DNA of 64,000 nt from Verrucomicrobiales bacterium (GTDB lineage: Bacteria; Verrucomicrobiota; Verrucomicrobiia; Verrucomicrobiales; DEV007). The position numbers and the translations under genes were made by a program. Below, piece by piece: positions 26,278 to 36,149 of this stretch. The notes beneath the pieces were generated by a model. That model searched no databases. It saw only the letters and a list, made by a program, of their open reading frames with translations, and was not told the origin of the DNA. Positions within the stretch are counted from its first letter, which is position 1; each line of letters begins with the position of its first letter. Location: the NCBI GenBank assembly GCA_028047635.1, contig JAOFXR010000012.1, positions 1-64,000 of the forward strand, given 5' to 3'.

Positions 26278-28221
26278 TCAAGTCCGTCGTCCGAACTTCC
26301 GATCCAGCTCTGCGTAGGTAATCTGGATGAGAGTTGGTCGTCCGTGCGGGCAGCAGTAGGGCATGTCACAGACGAGGGTGTCTTCGAGGAGCTTCTGCAA
26401 TTCACGATTGTGGAGCGGATCGTTCGCTTTGACCGCGTGGCGGCACACGGTTGTGGCAATCATGTCTTCGCCTAAGCGCAGTGCGGACATTTTGTCGCTT
26501 GCAGAGCGGATTTCACCGATGACATCATCAAGGAATGATTCGGGATCATCGCTTTTGAGAAAGTTCGGCAGCGAGTCGATTTTTAAGGTGCTGCCGCCAA
26601 ACGGCTCGGCGGAAAGCCCCAGCTTGTCGAGCGTATCGAGATTCTTGCTGATGAGGTCAAAATCACGTGGCGAGAGTTCGACCATGATGGGGGTGAGGAG
26701 TCGCTGGCTCGGAACACCCTCGGTTTCCATGCGGCGTTTCATTTCCTCAAACAGGACTCGCTCGTGCGCGGCGTGCTGGTCCATGAGGACGAGGCCTTCT
26801 TTGCTCTCGAGGAGGACATAGAGCTTTCCGATCACTCCGATCAGCTTGTAGTCCGACGCCTTCGGCTTTTCATTGGCGGCTGCTTCTGAAAAATCACGAT
26901 CGACAGGGCTTTGTCCGAGAGGGTCAGGTGCTTCGGTCAACCCTGTTGGGTCCGTGGCTTGCCCCTGTTGGGCGGTCGACTCAATAGGGTGGGATAGGTC
27001 CGGCGTGGGCCCTGCCTCTGATTCGAAGCGTTTGCGTTCGGTGCTGGTGAAAAGTTCTGGTCTTGCCTCTTCCGGGGCCGGGTCTGACGCGGTTCGGCCG
27101 AGATCGCCCCAGTCGGATCGCAGCGAACGTTGCTCGTTTTCAGGGATGAGGTTTTCCTGAACGACGATGGGATCAGTCGGCTTGAATTTATCAGTTCCGG
27201 TGAGTCCAACGCCAGAGACGGGGCGCGTCATGCGCTCACGCAAGGTGCCCTGGACTGCTCCGATGATCGCGTCTTGAACGCCGAATCCATCGTGAAAACG
27301 CACTTCCCTTTTCGCGGGGTGAACGTTGACATCGACGGCAGTGGGATCGGTTTCGATAAAGAGGAATGTGACGGGGAATTGCCCTTTCATGAGGGCGGTG
27401 TGGTAGCCTTCGCGAAGCGCTCGTGTAATGATCGCGGCTTCGACAGGACGTCCGTTGAGAAAGCTGAGTTGCTGCTTCCGGTCGCTGCGGCCCATTCCGG
27501 GAGGGCCGATAAAACCTTTCACCCGAACGCCTTTGTGGTCGTGAGGTTCGATTTCGAGGAGTCTCCCCGCGAGATCCATTCCAACAAGTCCTCCGATGCG
27601 CTCGCGGAGGCTCGTGGTTGCGGGCAGTTGGAAGGCGAGGCGGTCATTGCGGACGAGTGAAAAGCGGATGTTCTCGTGCGCGATCGCTTGCGTTTTGATG
27701 GTCTGCTCGAGATGAGAATACTCGGTGTTTTCGGTGCGCAGGAATTTGCGACGGGCCGGAAGATTGTAAAAAAGTGAGCGTGCTTCGATCTGAGTGCCGG
27801 GAGATTCCCCGCAGTCTTTCACGCTGATGATTTTGCCCCCATTAATGATAATTTCAGTTCCGGTGAGCGTATCAGGCTCGCGGGTCGTGAGGCGGAATTT
27901 GGATACGCTCGCGATGCTGGGAATCGCCTCTCCGCGAAAACCGAGGGTATGGATCGCAGCGAGGTCTTCTTTCGTGCGGATTTTGGAGGTCGCATTCCGT
28001 TCTAGACACATGAGCGCGTCGTCCCGATTCATTCCACAGCCATCGTCGGTGACGCGAATTAAGGCGATCCCTCCGCGCTGGACGCGAACCTCGATATTGG
28101 ACGCTCCAGCGTCGATACTGTTTTCCACGAGCTCTTTGACGACAGAGGAGGGGCGCTCGACCACTTCACCAGCGGCAACTTGGCTGGCGAGGGCTTCGGG
28201 GAGGAGTCTGATTTTTCCCAT
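26278..28221 (-). CDS. mutL: DNA mismatch repair protein MutL
   Basis: 647 residues from the ATG at 28221 (MGKIRLLPEALASQVAAGEV is the canonical MutL start; an in-frame ATG at 28314 adds an unrelated leader). The GHKL ATPase motifs are present: ELVENSIDAGA, DDGCGMNRDD, and TLGFRGEAIPSIASVS. The linker (about 340-460) is Pro/Glu-rich. The C-terminal dimerisation domain contains MDQHAAHERVLFEE, which fits the DQHA(x)2E(x)4E endonuclease motif, and VCRHAVKA plus CPHGRP, so this MutL is of the nicking type found in bacteria without MutH. It is transcribed divergently from the Fe-S carrier gene. Confidence 0.97.
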   Translation of the reverse strand: MGKIRLLPEALASQVAAGEVVERPSSVVKELVENSIDAGASNIEVRVQRGGIALIRVTDDGCGMNRDDALMCLERNATSKIRTKEDLAAIHTLGFRGEAIPSIASVSKFRLTTREPDTLTGTEIIINGGKIISVKDCGESPGTQIEARSLFYNLPARRKFLRTENTEYSHLEQTIKTQAIAHENIRFSLVRNDRLAFQLPATTSLRERIGGLVGMDLAGRLLEIEPHDHKGVRVKGFIGPPGMGRSDRKQQLSFLNGRPVEAAIITRALREGYHTALMKGQFPVTFLFIETDPTAVDVNVHPAKREVRFHDGFGVQDAIIGAVQGTLRERMTRPVSGVGLTGTDKFKPTDPIVVQENLIPENEQRSLRSDWGDLGRTASDPAPEEARPELFTSTERKRFESEAGPTPDLSHPIESTAQQGQATDPTGLTEAPDPLGQSPVDRDFSEAAANEKPKASDYKLIGVIGKLYVLLESKEGLVLMDQHAAHERVLFEEMKRRMETEGVPSQRLLTPIMVELSPRDFDLISKNLDTLDKLGLSAEPFGGSTLKIDSLPNFLKSDDPESFLDDVIGEIRSASDKMSALRLGEDMIATTVCRHAVKANDPLHNRELQKLLEDTLVCDMPYCCPHGRPTLIQITYAELDRKFGRRT

Positions 28222-28330
28222 GACAATGCGGAAAGACAACTGAGAGCATCGGGACGTCAAAAGCAAATCGAAATCACTTGGGAATCTCGATCCCTGACCG
28301 TATATTGAAGCCACAAACGTAGAATTTATT

Positions 28331-28720
28331 ATGATTCAAGTGACAGACTCAGCCGCGACACATCTCCTATCGCTCCTTCAGGAAAAAGGTTTTTCTCCTG
28401 AGGAGGGCGGATTACGACTTTTTGTTGAAAAGGGGGGCTGCGCGGGAATGCAGTATGCGATGAAAGTCGGGCCAGGCGAGCCGGACGATGCGGTCGTCGA
28501 AAAAAACGGGGCGCGGGTATTCGTTGATCAGGAGAGCCGCGAGTATCTCGACCACTGCCAGCTCGATTACATCGACTCGCTCAACGATTCCGGTTTTAAA
28601 ATCGAAAACCCGAATGCGGCGAGAAGCTGCGGTTGCGGGACTTCTTTTGAGCCGTCGAAGGAAGGCGCTGCTCCGGAATACGACCCCGCAACGACGGACG
28701 GAGAAGTCTGCGGCAATTAG
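28331..28720 (+). CDS. A-type iron-sulfur carrier (HesB/IscA/ErpA family)
   Basis: 129 residues. The three cysteines of A-type carriers are in place: VEKGGCAGMQYAMKV, and the C-terminal NPNAARSCGCGTSF pair. The domain begins MIQVTDSAATHLLSLLQEKG. These proteins pass Fe-S clusters to apo-enzymes in the cytoplasm. A 20-residue acidic tail after SCGCG is longer than in ErpA or IscA of Escherichia coli. The specific ortholog cannot be chosen, and no isc or suf gene is nearby. The membrane-protein gene 15 bases downstream is probably co-transcribed. Confidence 0.92.
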   Translation: MIQVTDSAATHLLSLLQEKGFSPEEGGLRLFVEKGGCAGMQYAMKVGPGEPDDAVVEKNGARVFVDQESREYLDHCQLDYIDSLNDSGFKIENPNAARSCGCGTSFEPSKEGAAPEYDPATTDGEVCGN

Positions 28721-28735
28721 ACTGCTTTTTGATTT

Positions 28736-29593
28736 ATGGATACCGTTTCAGAAGGAACCCCGTTTTCGAGGGAGGCGCGTGAGGAGGATGACGGTCGCTA
28801 CGCGGGTGGCAACGTGATTCTCTGGATTGCGGCGATTGCCGTTCTGATCGGTTTGAATTTCGCGTCCTGGTCTTTTTGTATGTGGGTTTTCGGGCAGCCG
28901 GAACACCCCATGAATTATCGGCTCCTGACTAAGTTGGAAAAGCTGGATCCGATCGCCGGCGTATCTCCTGTTTCTGCGCCTCGTGGAAAATTTTACTCAG
29001 CGAAAGATCTCTACGCTCAGGTTTATCCATTTAATCCGATACAGCTCAAGGCTTACAACGGGATTTTGAAGCGCTACTACCTTAAGAATTACCTCGAGAG
29101 AAGTGATGTTACCTACCTCTCGGGTGAGTTCCGGGTGATCTCCGTTCAGGAAATGGGGCCGGACGATGTTTACTCCTCGGGTCTGGTGATTCGGGGGCAG
29201 TCGACTACCTTTCCTGATGCCATCCTCGATTTGGCGCTACCGACGCCGGATGTGCCGGAGAACTTTATGCTTTCGCCGGGGCAGATTATTCGGGTCGAAG
29301 AGCCGGCGATGTGTGCGGCGGTATTGAACGTCGATCGACTTCAGGATTCCACGATGATTTTCACGGCGGTGCCACTGATCTCAAAAACATCGGGAGCGAA
29401 CCCGGTCCCAAAAGAGCATCATTTCTCTGATTCCGCGGTGATCACCGTGAGTCCACCCGAGATTATCCAGATTGATCCCGAGAGATGGCCGATTAGCAGC
29501 GATAAAGAGGGTGTGGAGGTGAAGCCTGTTTCACTGTCCGAGACTCCTGCTGAGAATGGGGGAGCTGAAGACGAAGAAAAGCCGGCTGAGTAG
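28736..29593 (+). CDS. Uncharacterised single-pass membrane protein
   Basis: 285 residues. A short cytoplasmic N-terminus is followed by one helix, residues about 26-50 (GGNVILWIAAIAVLIGLNFA), then an extracytoplasmic domain of about 200 residues with FYSAKDLYAQVYPFNPIQL, RYYLKNYLERSDVTYLSGEF, and SGLVIRGQSTTFPDAILDLA. The C-terminus is acidic and Pro-rich (ENGGAEDEEKPAE). I recognise no domain. It starts 15 bases after the Fe-S carrier gene. Typical codon use and a clean ATG support it as real. Confidence 0.75.
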   Translation: MDTVSEGTPFSREAREEDDGRYAGGNVILWIAAIAVLIGLNFASWSFCMWVFGQPEHPMNYRLLTKLEKLDPIAGVSPVSAPRGKFYSAKDLYAQVYPFNPIQLKAYNGILKRYYLKNYLERSDVTYLSGEFRVISVQEMGPDDVYSSGLVIRGQSTTFPDAILDLALPTPDVPENFMLSPGQIIRVEEPAMCAAVLNVDRLQDSTMIFTAVPLISKTSGANPVPKEHHFSDSAVITVSPPEIIQIDPERWPISSDKEGVEVKPVSLSETPAENGGAEDEEKPAE

Positions 29594-29659
29594 TTTTGAT
29601 TGGGAGAAATGATCGCAGCTATTTTGCTGCTCTTGCAGAACAGGGGAGGGCGTATCACT

Positions 29660-29743
29660 CTGTTAGGCTTTGAGTTAACTCTCGGAGAGTGTTGGGCACG
29701 TAGGCTTTCATCTCAGAGAGAAGCGGCAGAGACTCACGTCTTC
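29660..29743. repeat. 84-bp direct repeat, copy A
   Basis: First of two copies in the 311-base gene-free stretch 29594-29904. The copies start exactly 140 bases apart and differ at about ten positions with no indel. Each contains CTCGGAG flanked by a short inverted repeat (AACTCTC/GAGTGTT here) and ends GACTCACGTCTTC. No gene, promoter or terminator is otherwise visible in this stretch. Confidence 0.85.
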
Positions 29744-29799
29744 TTTTTTTTGACTACTCCCCGTCGTCTCGATGCGCTGATTTCCTTTAGGGCAAGGTT

Positions 29800-29883
29800 C
29801 TGATAGGCTTTGAATCAACACTCGGAGGGTGTTGGGCATGTAGGCTTCTATCTCAGAGAGAAGCAGCGGAGACTCACGTCTTC
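29800..29883. repeat. 84-bp direct repeat, copy B
   Basis: Second copy; its hairpin arms are AACAC and GTGTT around a TCGGAGG loop. It ends 21 bases before the stop of the TPR gene, so in that orientation it could lie in the 3' untranslated region. Short open frames on the minus strand read through both copies but have no start signals and no recognisable product. Confidence 0.85.
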
Positions 29884-29904
29884 GTTTCACTTAGCGTCGA
29901 ATTG

Positions 29905-32355
29905 CTAACACTCCGGATCGAGGCTGGCGGGGGCCTTGTAGTTCGGAAACTTGGTCGTGAGTTCCTGATTGAGTTGCTCTGCTTTCGCTTGATTTCCGAG
30001 TGAGCGGTAGGCGTTTACGGTTTTCAAAAGGGCCTTCGGAGTGACTTGGGGATCCATAAAAATCTGGCTGACGATAAGGTATTCCTTGAGTCCTTGTTCG
30101 AGATCACCCTCGGCTGCGGCAATATCACCGAGAAGCAGGCGTGCCTCGGCATTGGTTCTGCCTTCCTTTTGGGATCGAAGACTTTCCTGAGCACTCTGTC
30201 GTGAGGCTTTAAAATCGCGCAGACAATATTGAGCTTGGCCTCTCTCCAGATAAGCAGAGGCACGTTCGCTGGGTTTCTCTGTTTGGAGGAGATATTGATC
30301 AAAGGCGTTGATTGCTTCCCTGTGTTTCTTCAGCTCCATTCGAGCTTCGGCAAGGAGACGCCAGACGGAGGCAGACGTTTGTTTAGGCTTGTCTACGTCA
30401 GCAATCGCAGTGAGAAAATACTCGGCGTCTTTGAAGTTTTTACCAGCGGACAGTTTCCGACCGAGGTAGTCAATGATTTGAGGGGGAAGCGAGGCTCGCT
30501 TTTCACCCTCAGGTAGGGCTGGCTTGTCGAGGTAGCGTTTGGTTTCCGCTGAAAGCGCCTCGACGTCCTCGAGTTGGTAAAGCGCGATGACAGTGCGGAG
30601 GGTGGCTTTGTCGTCGTAGTCAGGATCGATATCGCGGGCTTTTTTCAGCTCAGGGACAGCGGCCTTGTAATCTTCAAGGTCAAACTTACCCACGCCGATC
30701 CAGTAGTGAGCTTCGCCAGCGCCATCGGTTTCGGGGAACTTCTCCAGAAGCGCCTCATAAGCGGCAATCATCTCGGGGATTTTCCGCTCATGGGCTAGAA
30801 TCAAAGCGACCTGCTGCATCGCAAACTCAGCTTCGGGAGCGTCGGGAAAACGCTTTGCGAGATCCTGATAGTCGCCGAGTGCAAACTGGTGATCGTCCTG
30901 TGCCTGATAGGCCATGGCCCGTTTCGCGAGCGCCGATGAGGTTAGCTTACTGTTGGAGTAGCGTTGAATGAAGCGGGATAGAGTGAGGATTCCATCCTGG
31001 CGATTGTCGGATTCAATTTCTGACCACCCTTGCTTATAAAGACGGGCTTCGAGGTATTTCTCGTCGATCTTGTCGGCGCGAACTTTCTTATAGGCGGTCG
31101 CTGCGTCATTGTAGTGTTTGATCGCAAACTCAGATCCGGGGCCGCTCGCTGAAGTATCGGCCTGATTGAAATGCCACTCCGCTTTCATGAGGTAAGCCAT
31201 GTCGATGAAAGAACTCTCGGGATCGACTTTGCGTTGTTTGTCCGCGAAGCGGCTCGCAAATTCGGGGAGGAGATTGTCGCCCGTCTGGTGCAAAATCTGA
31301 AGTTTGCGATAGCCGGCTTCGATGCCTTCTTTTTGATCGGAAAATTTCGCCTCAACGATGGAGTAGAGGCGGAGCGCGGATTCAAGGTCGCCGAGAATTC
31401 GGTAGGAGTGCCCTACAATAAGAATCAGTTTCGCCCTTGATTCATTGGGGGTGTTGTAGGCACCGGTGTTGTAGAGCCCGACCACTTTCTGGTAATCCTC
31501 TGCCGTGAAAGCATTGAAGATTGCGCCTACCTGGGCAAGTGATTTCCAAGGGCTGGTATCTGAAAATCGCAGTGCCAGATTGAGGAGCTTTTCGCTCTGC
31601 TCCACCTGTCCCACCTCGGAAGCAAGAAGCCCGCCCCGAACGATGGCTTCTTCTTTGATTTCTCTGTTCGAGGCCGTTTCGGAGAGGGCGATAAATTTTT
31701 CTAAAGCGGCTTCGGTTTCCCCAAGGTCGAATGAAAGCCGGGCCGTTTCGAGCAGGCACCGCTCATAGAAAGGATTTTTCTCAGGAGGAGCGCCTTCGAT
31801 GACAGCATTAAATTCGGCGAGGGCTTCCTTGCTCTTTTTCGTCAATTGAAGCGAACGGGCGTAATAGTAGCGTGCCTGGAGCTTGGCTTCTTCGGCGGTG
31901 AGTTCGTTTTTGGCAATCCTGAAATATTCGAGAGCGTTTGCGAAGTCACCCGCATTGTAACGGAGCACCGCGAGACGGTAGGCGCCAGAGCCTACAAAGG
32001 CGCCTTTTTGGTAGGTTTTAATCAGAAAGTCGAACGAGGTGATCGCGTCCGCTTCCTGGCCTGCCTTGAGGTAGCATTCACCGAGGCGGAACCAGGCGAT
32101 TTGCAAATTCGGGCTCTGAGGTTGCTCTTGAATGAAAATCTGATATTGCTGCGCGGCGAGAGCGAACTTGTCCCGGCCGTAGAGCATGTCGGCATAGGAG
32201 AGCACGTCTTCGACTTTTTTTTTCTGAGGCACCGGTTGAGCCACTTGCTGCGCTGGCAGGGGAGCCGCAAGACAGATAAAGAGGAGGGCAGCGATACCTC
32301 CGGTCACTTCTTTGGCGAAGTGCTGTAGTCCGACGGTTTTATTCAAAAGGGTCAT
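29905..32355 (-). CDS. Secreted tetratricopeptide-repeat protein of the ExbB/ExbD operon
   Basis: 816 residues from the ATG at 32355; upstream in-frame starts lack a ribosome site. An N-terminal hydrophobic segment (GGIAALLFICLAAPLPAQQ) is a signal peptide. The rest is almost wholly TPR: YADMLYGRDKFALAAQQYQI, AWFRLGECYLKAGQEADAI, SGAYRLAVLRYNAGDFANAL, and many later units, ending near the Lys-rich C-terminus. Such proteins resemble YbgF/CpoB or outer-membrane assembly scaffolds. It is the last gene of a three-gene operon behind exbB and exbD homologues (44-base gap), so a periplasmic partner role in a TonB/Tol-like machine is likely. Confidence 0.88.
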   Translation of the reverse strand: MTLLNKTVGLQHFAKEVTGGIAALLFICLAAPLPAQQVAQPVPQKKKVEDVLSYADMLYGRDKFALAAQQYQIFIQEQPQSPNLQIAWFRLGECYLKAGQEADAITSFDFLIKTYQKGAFVGSGAYRLAVLRYNAGDFANALEYFRIAKNELTAEEAKLQARYYYARSLQLTKKSKEALAEFNAVIEGAPPEKNPFYERCLLETARLSFDLGETEAALEKFIALSETASNREIKEEAIVRGGLLASEVGQVEQSEKLLNLALRFSDTSPWKSLAQVGAIFNAFTAEDYQKVVGLYNTGAYNTPNESRAKLILIVGHSYRILGDLESALRLYSIVEAKFSDQKEGIEAGYRKLQILHQTGDNLLPEFASRFADKQRKVDPESSFIDMAYLMKAEWHFNQADTSASGPGSEFAIKHYNDAATAYKKVRADKIDEKYLEARLYKQGWSEIESDNRQDGILTLSRFIQRYSNSKLTSSALAKRAMAYQAQDDHQFALGDYQDLAKRFPDAPEAEFAMQQVALILAHERKIPEMIAAYEALLEKFPETDGAGEAHYWIGVGKFDLEDYKAAVPELKKARDIDPDYDDKATLRTVIALYQLEDVEALSAETKRYLDKPALPEGEKRASLPPQIIDYLGRKLSAGKNFKDAEYFLTAIADVDKPKQTSASVWRLLAEARMELKKHREAINAFDQYLLQTEKPSERASAYLERGQAQYCLRDFKASRQSAQESLRSQKEGRTNAEARLLLGDIAAAEGDLEQGLKEYLIVSQIFMDPQVTPKALLKTVNAYRSLGNQAKAEQLNQELTTKFPNYKAPASLDPEC

Positions 32356-32399
32356 AGATCCGAAAAGGAAAGGAGAAGGCGGGGACGACAAGCCGAATC

Positions 32400-32813
32400 T
32401 CAGTCAGGTTTGGTCGTGGCAAAGGCCACATTCCAGATGCCTGCTTTTTTGATTTCGTCGAGAACGTGTATGATCGCCTGAAAATCAGCTTCTGAGGCGC
32501 CGCGCAAGATTACGGCCTGATCGGGATAGGCGTCTGAAATAGCCTTAAGTTTGGCAAGAAGCTCTTCTCGCGTGACATCCCGACCATTCAGGATGATGCC
32601 GCCATCGGCGCGGACGTTTACAATGATCTCACCTTGCTGACGGTCGGTATTTTCAGCTTCCTCTGCGGCAGGAACGGAAATGTCCATGTCACGCTCGAAG
32701 CGGGCAAACTGCCAGGTCACGATGAAAAAGATGAGAAGCTGAAACACAACGTCAATCATCGGAGCCAATTCCAGCTCGGCGCTTTGTTGAATGGAGGTAT
32801 CGCGAAATTTCAT
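32400..32813 (-). CDS. ExbD/TolR-family proton-channel subunit
   Basis: 137 residues. One transmembrane helix near the N-terminus contains the proton-carrying Asp: LAPMIDVVFQLLIFFIV. A periplasmic domain follows with IIVNVRADGGIILNGRD and PDQAVILRGASEADFQAII. Together with the ExbB-like gene 27 bases upstream it would form a proton-motive-force motor that energises outer-membrane transporters. No tonB or TonB-dependent receptor gene is in the window, so the partner is unknown. Confidence 0.92.
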   Translation of the reverse strand: MKFRDTSIQQSAELELAPMIDVVFQLLIFFIVTWQFARFERDMDISVPAAEEAENTDRQQGEIIVNVRADGGIILNGRDVTREELLAKLKAISDAYPDQAVILRGASEADFQAIIHVLDEIKKAGIWNVAFATTKPD

Positions 32814-32840
32814 GGTCTCAGGAGTGGGCGGAATCTCCCG

Positions 32841-33656
32841 CTATTCGTTTTCGTTGTCGCGTCTCGCTGAGGCACGGTAGTTGGCGCGCTTATACTGGGC
32901 GGCGAGAAGGGCCATGATATGAGTCATTGCGGCTTCGAGCTCGGCGATCAGTTTCTGAACTTTTCCACGAAAAATCGAGTAAAAGATCAGAGCGGGGAGA
33001 CTGATGATGAGGCCAGCTGCAGTCGTCACGAGCGCTTGAGCCACTCCGGGAGCGAGTTCCATATGCTGTACTCCGGAAGATTTACCGATGCTTTCAAAGG
33101 CTCTGATCATTCCGAGGACCGTTCCGAGCAGTCCGACCATGGGAGCAATTCGTCCAATATCGTTCAGGTAGCTAATCCGGTTGTTGAGGATACTCGCCTG
33201 GCGGGTGCCTTCAGCCTCGGTTACTTCGCGGACTTCGTCGAAGCTTGCAGTCGGATTTTTCGTGGCGAAGTCGAGTGTCTTGTAAACGATTCGCGCAATA
33301 CATTCGTTTTCCCGGTTACAAACAGCAATGAGCCCGAGGTAATCTTGCTTCCGGATCAAGGCATCGGCAGCATTCATGAACTTGTCGCTCACAACGGTGC
33401 CCTGCCGAATCGTGAATATGTAGAAAATGATGAGAAGCACGGCGACGAACGAGAGCAGCGCCAGCGGAATCATGATGAAGGGACCTCCATCGACCAGGGA
33501 ATCCAGAATTGTCTGGGCTGTATTCGCTGCGGCTACGGCGGCTTCGGCGCTCAAATCTGTCGCAGCAGAAGGGGCGGGCGCGCTTTCCTGAGCGGTGAGA
33601 GAAACGACTACAGCCGAGACGCTGAGCAGTAAGATAAGGAATAAACGGGTCTTCAT
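32841..33656 (-). CDS. ExbB/TolQ/MotA-family proton-channel subunit
   Basis: 271 residues. After an apparent signal peptide (MKTRLFLILLLSVSAVVVSL) and a short Ala-rich linker comes a helix at about 58-82 (GGPFIMIPLALLSFVAVLLI), a cytoplasmic loop, and the paired helices IAPMVGLLGTVLGMIRAF and GVAQALVTTAAGLIISLPAL, which are the family's signature. The cleaved leader plus a total of three later helices resembles the long ExbB variants of Verrucomicrobiota and Bacteroidota. It is first in the operon exbB-exbD-TPR. Confidence 0.93.
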   Translation of the reverse strand: MKTRLFLILLLSVSAVVVSLTAQESAPAPSAATDLSAEAAVAAANTAQTILDSLVDGGPFIMIPLALLSFVAVLLIIFYIFTIRQGTVVSDKFMNAADALIRKQDYLGLIAVCNRENECIARIVYKTLDFATKNPTASFDEVREVTEAEGTRQASILNNRISYLNDIGRIAPMVGLLGTVLGMIRAFESIGKSSGVQHMELAPGVAQALVTTAAGLIISLPALIFYSIFRGKVQKLIAELEAAMTHIMALLAAQYKRANYRASARRDNENE

Positions 33657-33946
33657 CCTGAGGGGAAACGAGTGGTGCGGGTATTGAATAATGAGAAAAC
33701 CTCCTGGTTAGAGGGCCTTCTCCCACCACGACTCGTGGCGTCGGAAGCTTACTCTCTCAGCGTCGCGTTGCAAATGCTCGGTCATTAATTCCTTTAACTA
33801 GGGTGGGTAAATTGCATGGTTATATTAAATATTAAAATTATTACAATTTAAGTATTTGCGTTGAAGAGGGGTGTTAATTCGGTTGAATTTATAATTAGTA
33901 TAAAAAAGTAATTAATTTACGGGCTTTTCGTCTCATATTCACACGA
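33657..33946. promoter_or_regulatory. AT-rich divergent intergenic region
   Basis: 290 bases between the leftward exbB operon and the rightward exopolysaccharide locus. From about 33800 to 33920 the DNA is strikingly AT-rich (TTATATTAAATATTAAAATT and similar), unlike the roughly half-GC coding DNA on both sides. It must hold promoters for both directions; no single -10/-35 pair stands out enough to name. No coding frame is seen. Confidence 0.5.
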
Positions 33947-36086
33947 ATGAACCAATTTGGAGCAGGCTCCACGCAACCATCGTCCTCAGAGACGTTGTTT
34001 CCGGGATTCCCGACGCTGGATGTAAACCGTCTTTTCAAGGTGGTGAAGCAGCGGCTCTGGCTTGCTATATTGATTGCTTCCATCATTGTCGGGCCAGCGA
34101 TCTCCTATGTGATGCTGGCTCCCAAAATCTACCGCTATTCAGCGGTGATTTACGTGGATCCCAAGAAGGACGGCGCCGTTTTTGACGGGATTAAGGGAGC
34201 GAGTATGCCAAGTTTTGAGACCCTGGATGCGCTCAAGTCGATGGCGGGCGCCATCAGTAACGGAACGACCATCTTGCGAGTGGTCGATAAGCTTGAGCAT
34301 AGGAATGATCCCGATTTTTGAAGCCGAAGCCGGGTGGCTACACCGATTCGGAAGTGGTTAATTTTGTCGGGCCCAATGTATATGCTGATTTACAGAAGGG
34401 GACCCGGCTCATCGATGTGATGGTTAAAGATCGTTCTCCGGAGCGAGCCAAGTTGATGACTGAAGCGTTAATCAGCGAGTTTCAGGCCCTGATGCGGGAG
34501 CAAAATGTCGAGTCATCCTCAAAATCCCGGGGGGGCTCGAGAAAGAAATCGAAGATCAGCTAGTCAAAGTTCAACGGTATGAAAAGGAGCTCCAGGCATT
34601 TCGTCTTACCCATCCTGAAGTGTCCTTTTCCGAATCAAGCGATCATAGCTCGGCGACCTTGGGCGGTCTCGACAAATTACTAAGCGGGGCAAAAAATGAG
34701 GTCATCATGAGAAAGTCGGAGTATGAGCAGTTCGTTGCTCTCGACTCCGGTGACATTGAAGGGGTCCTGGGAATTGGGACCATTGGGACTGAGACTCACA
34801 TTCAGACGATTCTGGCAAAACGGAATGAGAAACGTGCGGAGTTTGCGAGTATTCAAACACAATTCGAGTCGGTGCACCCCAAATACCAACAATGTAAAAC
34901 CGAACTCGAGGGGTTGGAGCAGGAGGTTCGAACGGCCGCTGAAACGGTCGGCTAGGGCATCAAGAAGAGCTACGCGAGAGCAGTTGAAAGCGAGGAGCGT
35001 CTCGACGACACAGTGCGCGAACAGAAGCTGGAACTGATTAAAGTTGACGGTATCAAGCAGGAGTATCGCACATACCAGCGAAAGGTCGAAGCCGCCTATG
35101 CAACTTACGACAGTCTTCTTGATCGGATCAACGATATGGATGTTAGCGACGGCGTGGATGAAACCCTGATTCACGTTTTTTTCGAACCGATGGTTTCATC
35201 GAAGCCAATCTCTCTGAAGAAAAAACTCACCGTGATGATTGCCGGTGTCTTTGGTTCAATGTGCGGCATGGCGGTGGTTCTTGCGATTGGATTGCTGGCT
35301 CGAACCATGAACAGTCGTAAGCAGGTTGAGTCGACCTTGGGGCTATCCGTTCTTTCGGAACTACCTAAGGCCTTTGACAAGGACTGGGATCTGAAGGACT
35401 CACTTCTCGTTACCAGTCAGCCCAATTCACTCGTAAGTGAAAGTTTTCGGGCCTTACGGACTTCGCTCTCTTCATACACTCCTCGCAGCGTCATGGTGAC
35501 GAGTGCGTCCCCGGGCGAAGGGAAGAGTTTCTGCGCCGCTAATTTGGCGCTTCTTCAAGCGAATATGGGATACCGGACGTTGCTCGTGGATGCCGACTTC
35601 TGTAAGCCGCGTATGGCTGAGCTTTTCATTGATCCCATGAGAGGGGAGGCGGCGGAAGGGGCGCTAACCGCTCAGAATTTGTGCCAGGAAACGGTATGCC
35701 CCAACCTTTTCCTTCTTTCCTGTGGCCGCTTCACTTCGAATACCGGAGAGCCAATGAACGGCGAGATTTTCGCCCAGATGTTGCAGGACGCCTACACCGC
35801 GTTCGATTGCGTGATCATCGATACTTCGCCGGTCAACGTCGTGAGTGATACGCTGACCTATTCGCGCCATGCAGATGCCGTGGTTCTCGTCGTTCGATCA
35901 GGAAAAACGAAAACGGATGAAGCGCGTCATGCGATGCGGGAGTTGCAGCGCATGCGCGCGTCTCTCGCGGGATGCGTCCTCAACGGTTCTTCAAACTCGA
36001 ATAGGGACCAGGCAGCTTATGTGAAAGGCACTTCGCGGTCGAAGGCCACCGTTAAAGTGGGGCACAACCCGGCTCCTTCAGTCTAA
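33947..36086 (+). pseudogene. Wzz/BY-kinase exopolysaccharide protein, broken by two frameshifts and a stop
   Basis: The pieces line up as one bacterial tyrosine kinase co-polymerase. The Wzz half begins in one frame (VVKQRLWLAILIASIIVGPA helix). It shifts at a T5 run (34315-34319) into KPKPGGYTDSEVVNFVGPN, and again at a G7 run (34529-34535) into LEKEIEDQLVKVQRYEKEL, a coiled coil that meets an in-frame TAG at 34953-34955. After it the same frame continues to the kinase: a second helix (LTVMIAGVFGSMCGMAVVLA), Walker A SASPGEGKS, Walker A' LLVDADFCKP and Walker B CVIIDTSPV. No C-terminal Tyr cluster is present. Both frameshifts need only one base in a homopolymer, so they may be sequence errors; the TAG is a substitution. 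The downstream ATG at 35013 could at most express the kinase half. Confidence 0.8.
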
Positions 36087-36149
36087 TGCAAACCAAACTA
36101 AATACGGGATGGTTTCATCCTCTGCCTGATAATTTTAACAATTTCAGCA

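Noticed and set aside
34315-34535. Programmed frameshifting or transcription slippage in the Wzz/kinase gene
   Set aside because: Two shifts plus an in-frame stop in one gene would all need recoding. The T5 run is too short for efficient slippage, and no pseudoknot or stimulatory hairpin stands out.
35013-36086. Stand-alone BY-kinase gene starting at the ATG at 35013
   Set aside because: The coiled coil and second helix of the Wzz half continue upstream in the same frame to the TAG at 34953. Separate kinases usually begin closer to the Walker A. I treat it as part of one broken gene, although some kinase expression is possible.
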